From positions 1 to 62,856 of the forward strand of contig JAJBVE010000054.1 in the NCBI GenBank assembly GCA_020859995.1: a stretch of 62,856 nucleotides of DNA, written 5' to 3'. Under the pieces are notes generated by a model. The model did no database searches and was not told the DNA's origin. It saw nothing but the letters and a program-made list of their open reading frames with translations. Origin of the DNA: Clostridiales bacterium. GTDB taxonomy: Bacteria > Bacillota > Clostridia > Lachnospirales > Lachnospiraceae. Made by a program: the position numbers and the translations under genes. Below, piece after piece: positions 60,439-62,856 of this stretch; within the stretch, counting starts at the first letter, position 1, and every line of letters starts with the position of its first letter.

Positions 60439-61122
60439 GTGGATAAAACAAGAGCAGTCCGGGTTATTGAAATTAAGCAGAATGTCTTTGCAAAAAATGA
60501 GATCAACGCAGACAAAATCCGGACGCAGCTAAAAAAAGAAAAGACCTTTATGGTGAACCTGATGGCGTCTCCAGGTGCGGGCAAGACCAGCGTCCTGATG
60601 CGCACGATACAGACGCTGGGAAACGAAATGAAAATCGGCGTCATGGAGGCGGACATTGATGCTACCGTGGACGCAGAGACCATCGCGTCCTCCGGGACAA
60701 AAGCGATCCAGCTGCATACCGGCGGTATGTGCCACATGGATGCGGAAATGACGAAGCAGGGGCTCGATGAGATCGGTGCTGCGGATTTCGACCTGCTGTT
60801 TTTGGAAAATGTGGGCAATCTGGTCTGCCCGGCAGAGTTCGACACCGGCGCATCTGTCAATGTGGCGATTCTCTCCGTCCCGGAGGGAGACGATAAACCT
60901 CTGAAATATCCGCTGATGTTTCAGGTCAGCGACCTGGTCCTGATCAACAAAATCGACGCGAAGGTGATTTTTGACTTTGACGACGAAGCGGTAGCAGAGC
61001 GGATCCACAAAAGAAATCCGAATGCGGAGGTCATTTTTCTCTCCGCCAAAACCGGCGAAGGATTTGAAAAATGGTGTGACTGGCTGTGGCGACATGTTAC
61101 GGATTGGAATTCCGCTGAGTGA
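60439..61122 (+). CDS. hypB: Nickel incorporation GTPase HypB
   Basis: A SIMIBI-class GTPase that loads nickel with HypA. The P-loop is SPGAGKT (44-50) and the metal-binding Cys98-His99 lies in TGGMCHMDAEM. The guanine motif NKID is present. Length is 227 residues, without an N-terminal His-rich stretch. The GTG at 60439 follows GAGGAGG; the frame is open upstream into hypA but homology begins here. No hypC, hypD, hypE or hypF is nearby. Confidence 0.93.
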   Translation: MDKTRAVRVIEIKQNVFAKNEINADKIRTQLKKEKTFMVNLMASPGAGKTSVLMRTIQTLGNEMKIGVMEADIDATVDAETIASSGTKAIQLHTGGMCHMDAEMTKQGLDEIGAADFDLLFLENVGNLVCPAEFDTGASVNVAILSVPEGDDKPLKYPLMFQVSDLVLINKIDAKVIFDFDDEAVAERIHKRNPNAEVIFLSAKTGEGFEKWCDWLWRHVTDWNSAE

Positions 61123-61149
61123 TTATGTGGAATTAGTTAAAGGAAGGGA

Positions 61150-61290
61150 AAAATCTCGCACAAAGTGTGGGAAGCCTGCATTCACAATCGGAGATTGTGG
61201 ACATACCACGCCCTACAATCGAAGAGTGGTGGCATAACCCGGCGAGGGTTTAGCGAACCTCCATCAGGACTTCAACTGCCTGGCTCGCTG
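61150..61290. repeat. Palindromic repeat cluster after hypB
   Basis: CACAATC-GGA-GATTGTG (61183-61199) is followed by CATAACCCGGCGAG (61233-61246), the same pair of modules as at 9964-9997. The stretch 61123-61323 contains no gene. Confidence 0.8.
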
Positions 61291-61323
61291 CTTCGCTGGG
61301 AATAATGCGAGAGGAGAAAAACA

Positions 61324-62145
61324 ATGGCAATCACAAAACCTTATATATGTGAAATCGCACCGAAAACCTATGTAATCAATGAATTTGGCCTTTCAGCCAT
61401 GTATCTGCTGGTCGGAGAAGAAAAAGCACTCTTGATTGATACCGGGTGCGGCATCTGTGATCTGAAGCAGGTGGTTCGGATCCTGACGGATAAGCCGCTG
61501 ATTGTGGTCCTGACGCATGCGCATATGGATCATGCCGGAGGAATGTGTGCCTTTGAGCAGGTCTACCTGAATGAGAAGGACGTCGGACTGGCGAAAAGCA
61601 TCCGCAGAGAAGACATCGTATCCTATGCGGAGATGTTTGGCAAGGCGGGCGGCTATCAGGTCTATGACTATTCCCCTGAGAGCGCGCCGAAGTTTCAAAA
61701 ATATCCGGAGTTTTTGCCCTTGAATGACGGAGATACCTTCGACCTTGGCGGGCGGATCATCGAGGCGTATACCATTCCCGGCCATACGGCTGGCAGCGTG
61801 ACTCTTCTGGATGGCGCGAACCGTCTGATGATCAGCGGGGACTGCTGCAATGTGAACCTCTTGGCACTTGGCGCCAGCATCAAGACCACCTTAAAAGGAC
61901 TTAAGAAATTCCGCTCTCTCGCGGATCGTTTTGACCAGAATTTCAACGGACATGTCGGGTACATGGGGCAGCCGAACTGCTTCAGCCAGCCGCAGAGCAC
62001 CGCAGACGACCTGATCCATATCTGCGAAGACATCCTGGCCGGAAAGGGAGACCCGAAGCCTTACGAGTTTCTTGGTGTAGCATTGAAACAGATGAGCTAT
62101 GGGGCTGTGAAGCTGTCCTATGATCCGGAATCTCTTGTAGACTAG
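61324..62145 (+). CDS. Metallo-beta-lactamase-fold hydrolase
   Basis: The 273-residue protein has the metal motif THAHMDH (His65, His67, Asp69, His70), then IPGHTAGSVTLLDGANRLMI with the next ligand histidine and SGDCC with the bridging position. It resembles glyoxalase II-like and general MBL hydrolases; the substrate is unknown. No signal peptide. AGAGGAG precedes the ATG. It lies after the hypAB genes but beyond a repeat cluster, so membership in that operon is uncertain. Confidence 0.9.
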   Translation: MAITKPYICEIAPKTYVINEFGLSAMYLLVGEEKALLIDTGCGICDLKQVVRILTDKPLIVVLTHAHMDHAGGMCAFEQVYLNEKDVGLAKSIRREDIVSYAEMFGKAGGYQVYDYSPESAPKFQKYPEFLPLNDGDTFDLGGRIIEAYTIPGHTAGSVTLLDGANRLMISGDCCNVNLLALGASIKTTLKGLKKFRSLADRFDQNFNGHVGYMGQPNCFSQPQSTADDLIHICEDILAGKGDPKPYEFLGVALKQMSYGAVKLSYDPESLVD

Positions 62146-62178
62146 AGGATGGCAGTGAGAATACAATTTTTTTAAATT

Positions 62179-62229
62179 TATGCGTTGCGTATTTATTCGG
62201 CATATGCTAAGATAGATACACAACGCATA
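62179..62229 (+). promoter_or_regulatory. Promoter flanked by an inverted repeat, HTH-RhuM pair
   Basis: TTGCGT (62185-62190), 17-base spacer, TAAGAT (62208-62213). TATGCGTTG (62179-62187) and CAACGCATA (62221-62229) are perfect inverted copies that overlap the -35 box and the predicted start of transcription, a layout expected for autorepression by the downstream HTH protein. Confidence 0.7.
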
Positions 62230-62304
62230 TTTTGTTTTAGCATACGAGGAACGCCGCCGGTGGTCGGTTTCGTTGTTGATTTTATGGAGGAAAGAGGAAA
62301 CGAC

Positions 62305-62505
62305 ATGGAATTAAAAAACAGAATCAGGGAACTGCGGGAAAGTACAGGTATGAACCGAAAGGAATTTTGCGAATATTTTCAAATCCCTTATAGAACAGTT
62401 ACAGACTGGGAACTGGGCAACCGGCACGCACCAGAGTACGTGATCCGGCTGCTGGCCTATTATATTCAAACGGAAAACATTCATAAGGAGGCAAACGAAC
62501 GATGA
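62305..62505 (+). CDS. Small helix-turn-helix protein
   Basis: The 66-residue protein is a single XRE-like HTH: LKNRIRELRESTGMNRKEFC, then FQIPYRTVTDWELGNRHAPE. GAGGAAAGAGGA upstream supports ATG 62305; the frame is open from 62185. Its stop overlaps the next start (ATGA). It is probably the regulator of the pair with the RhuM gene. Confidence 0.85.
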   Translation: MELKNRIRELRESTGMNRKEFCEYFQIPYRTVTDWELGNRHAPEYVIRLLAYYIQTENIHKEANER

Positions 62506-62856
62506 GCCAATCCAATATTATCATGTATACAACGGAGGATGGAGTGACGAAGATTGAGGCCACTTTTGACGAGGATACGGTCTGGCTGTCTATTGATCAG
62601 ATGGCGGAATTGTTTCAACGAGACAAAAGCGTCATTGGTAAACATATCAGAAATATTTTCAAAGAAGGAGAACTGATTAAGGAATCAGTTTGGGCAAAAT
62701 TTGCCTACACTGCCGCCGATGGGAAAACCTATCAGGTCGATTACTATAACCTGGATGTGATCATCTCGGTGGGCTATCGTGTGAAGTCCCTACGAGGGAC
62801 GCAATTCCGCATATGGGCGAGTGGTATCCTGAAAGAGTATATGAAAAAGGGATTTG
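62502..62856 (+). CDS. RhuM family protein, cut by the window end
   Basis: The first 118 codons encode the conserved N-terminus of the virulence RhuM family: MYTTEDG, then DTVWLSIDQMAELFQRDKSV, then HIRNIFKEGEL and SVGYRVKSLRGTQFRIWA. The function of the family is not known; it is common on mobile islands. The ribosome site AAGGAGG lies in the HTH gene and the two genes overlap by four bases. The 3' end lies outside the window. Confidence 0.88.
   Translation, partial: MSQSNIIMYTTEDGVTKIEATFDEDTVWLSIDQMAELFQRDKSVIGKHIRNIFKEGELIKESVWAKFAYTAADGKTYQVDYYNLDVIISVGYRVKSLRGTQFRIWASGILKEYMKKGF

Noticed and set aside
1-62856. tRNA or rRNA genes
   Set aside because: No cloverleaf with GTTCGAAT-type T-loop plus CCA or rRNA signature was seen on reading both strands by eye; tRNAscan would confirm.

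Overview
The window reads as chromosome of a Gram-positive anaerobe of the class Clostridia, most likely Lachnospiraceae. I base this on the tig-clpP-clpX-lon-engB housekeeping order, consensus sigma-A promoters with strong AGGAGG-type ribosome sites, RbsA-type sugar ABC transporters, AAA ATPases of the AAA-ATPase_like and AAA_14/DUF4143 types, and a coenzyme-B12 diol dehydratase. I made no species call.

Layout. 1-8.3 kb is conserved core: a DJ-1/PfpI protein, trigger factor, ClpP, ClpX, Lon, EngB, then S20 on the opposite strand. 8.4-13.7 kb holds O-acetylhomoserine sulfhydrylase (metY-like), an orphan PcfJ-like protein, a 25-codon remnant of a second metY and a DUF3737 protein, separated by clusters of palindromic repeats. 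13.7-17.6 kb is a collapsed prophage on the minus strand: a headless serine recombinase, fragments of tail genes and two intact cargo genes (NimA-like, ORF6N). It is bounded by two copies of a 33-bp sequence at which both outer phage genes are cut. 17.7-28.9 kb is a type I restriction-modification island. Its order is hsdM, an AlbA_2/ATPase-type protein, a small protein, half hsdS, full hsdS, tyrosine recombinase, silent hsdS cassette, hsdR; this is the architecture of a specificity-switching system. 29-32 kb holds a PatB-type C-S lyase and a AAA ATPase. 32.6-39.3 kb is a B12-dependent diol/glycerol dehydratase operon (pduCDE, reactivase pduGH, adenosyltransferase pduO) without shell genes in view. 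In it pduD is cut by an in-frame TAG and pduG carries a 30-bp intragenic minisatellite.

39.5-61.1 kb looks like one regulon. An AraC regulator is cotranscribed with a GH3 glycosidase. It is followed by a type B carboxylesterase, an ABC importer (one double-NBD ATPase, two permeases, two paralogous binding proteins), a second GH3 and a tannase-family esterase. Neither esterase and neither GH3 shows a signal peptide, so import would precede hydrolysis. I found the same operator-like element, two 10-bp half-sites exactly 22 bp apart and exactly 34 bp from a TATYCT box, upstream of the esterase, of the ABC operon and, 12 kb away, of an Fe-S/FAD oxidoreductase followed by hypA and hypB. My working hypothesis is a regulon for uptake and intracellular dismantling of acylated (phenolic-ester) glycosides, tied to an electron-transfer flavoprotein and nickel insertion. 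The substrate is not shown by the sequence. The window ends with a metallo-beta-lactamase-fold protein and an HTH-RhuM pair cut by the window edge.

Two further themes: modular hairpin repeats are scattered between genes and one has supplied the end of engB; and several conserved enzymes (PduD, PduG, PduO, PatB, PcfJ-like) carry low-complexity inserts.
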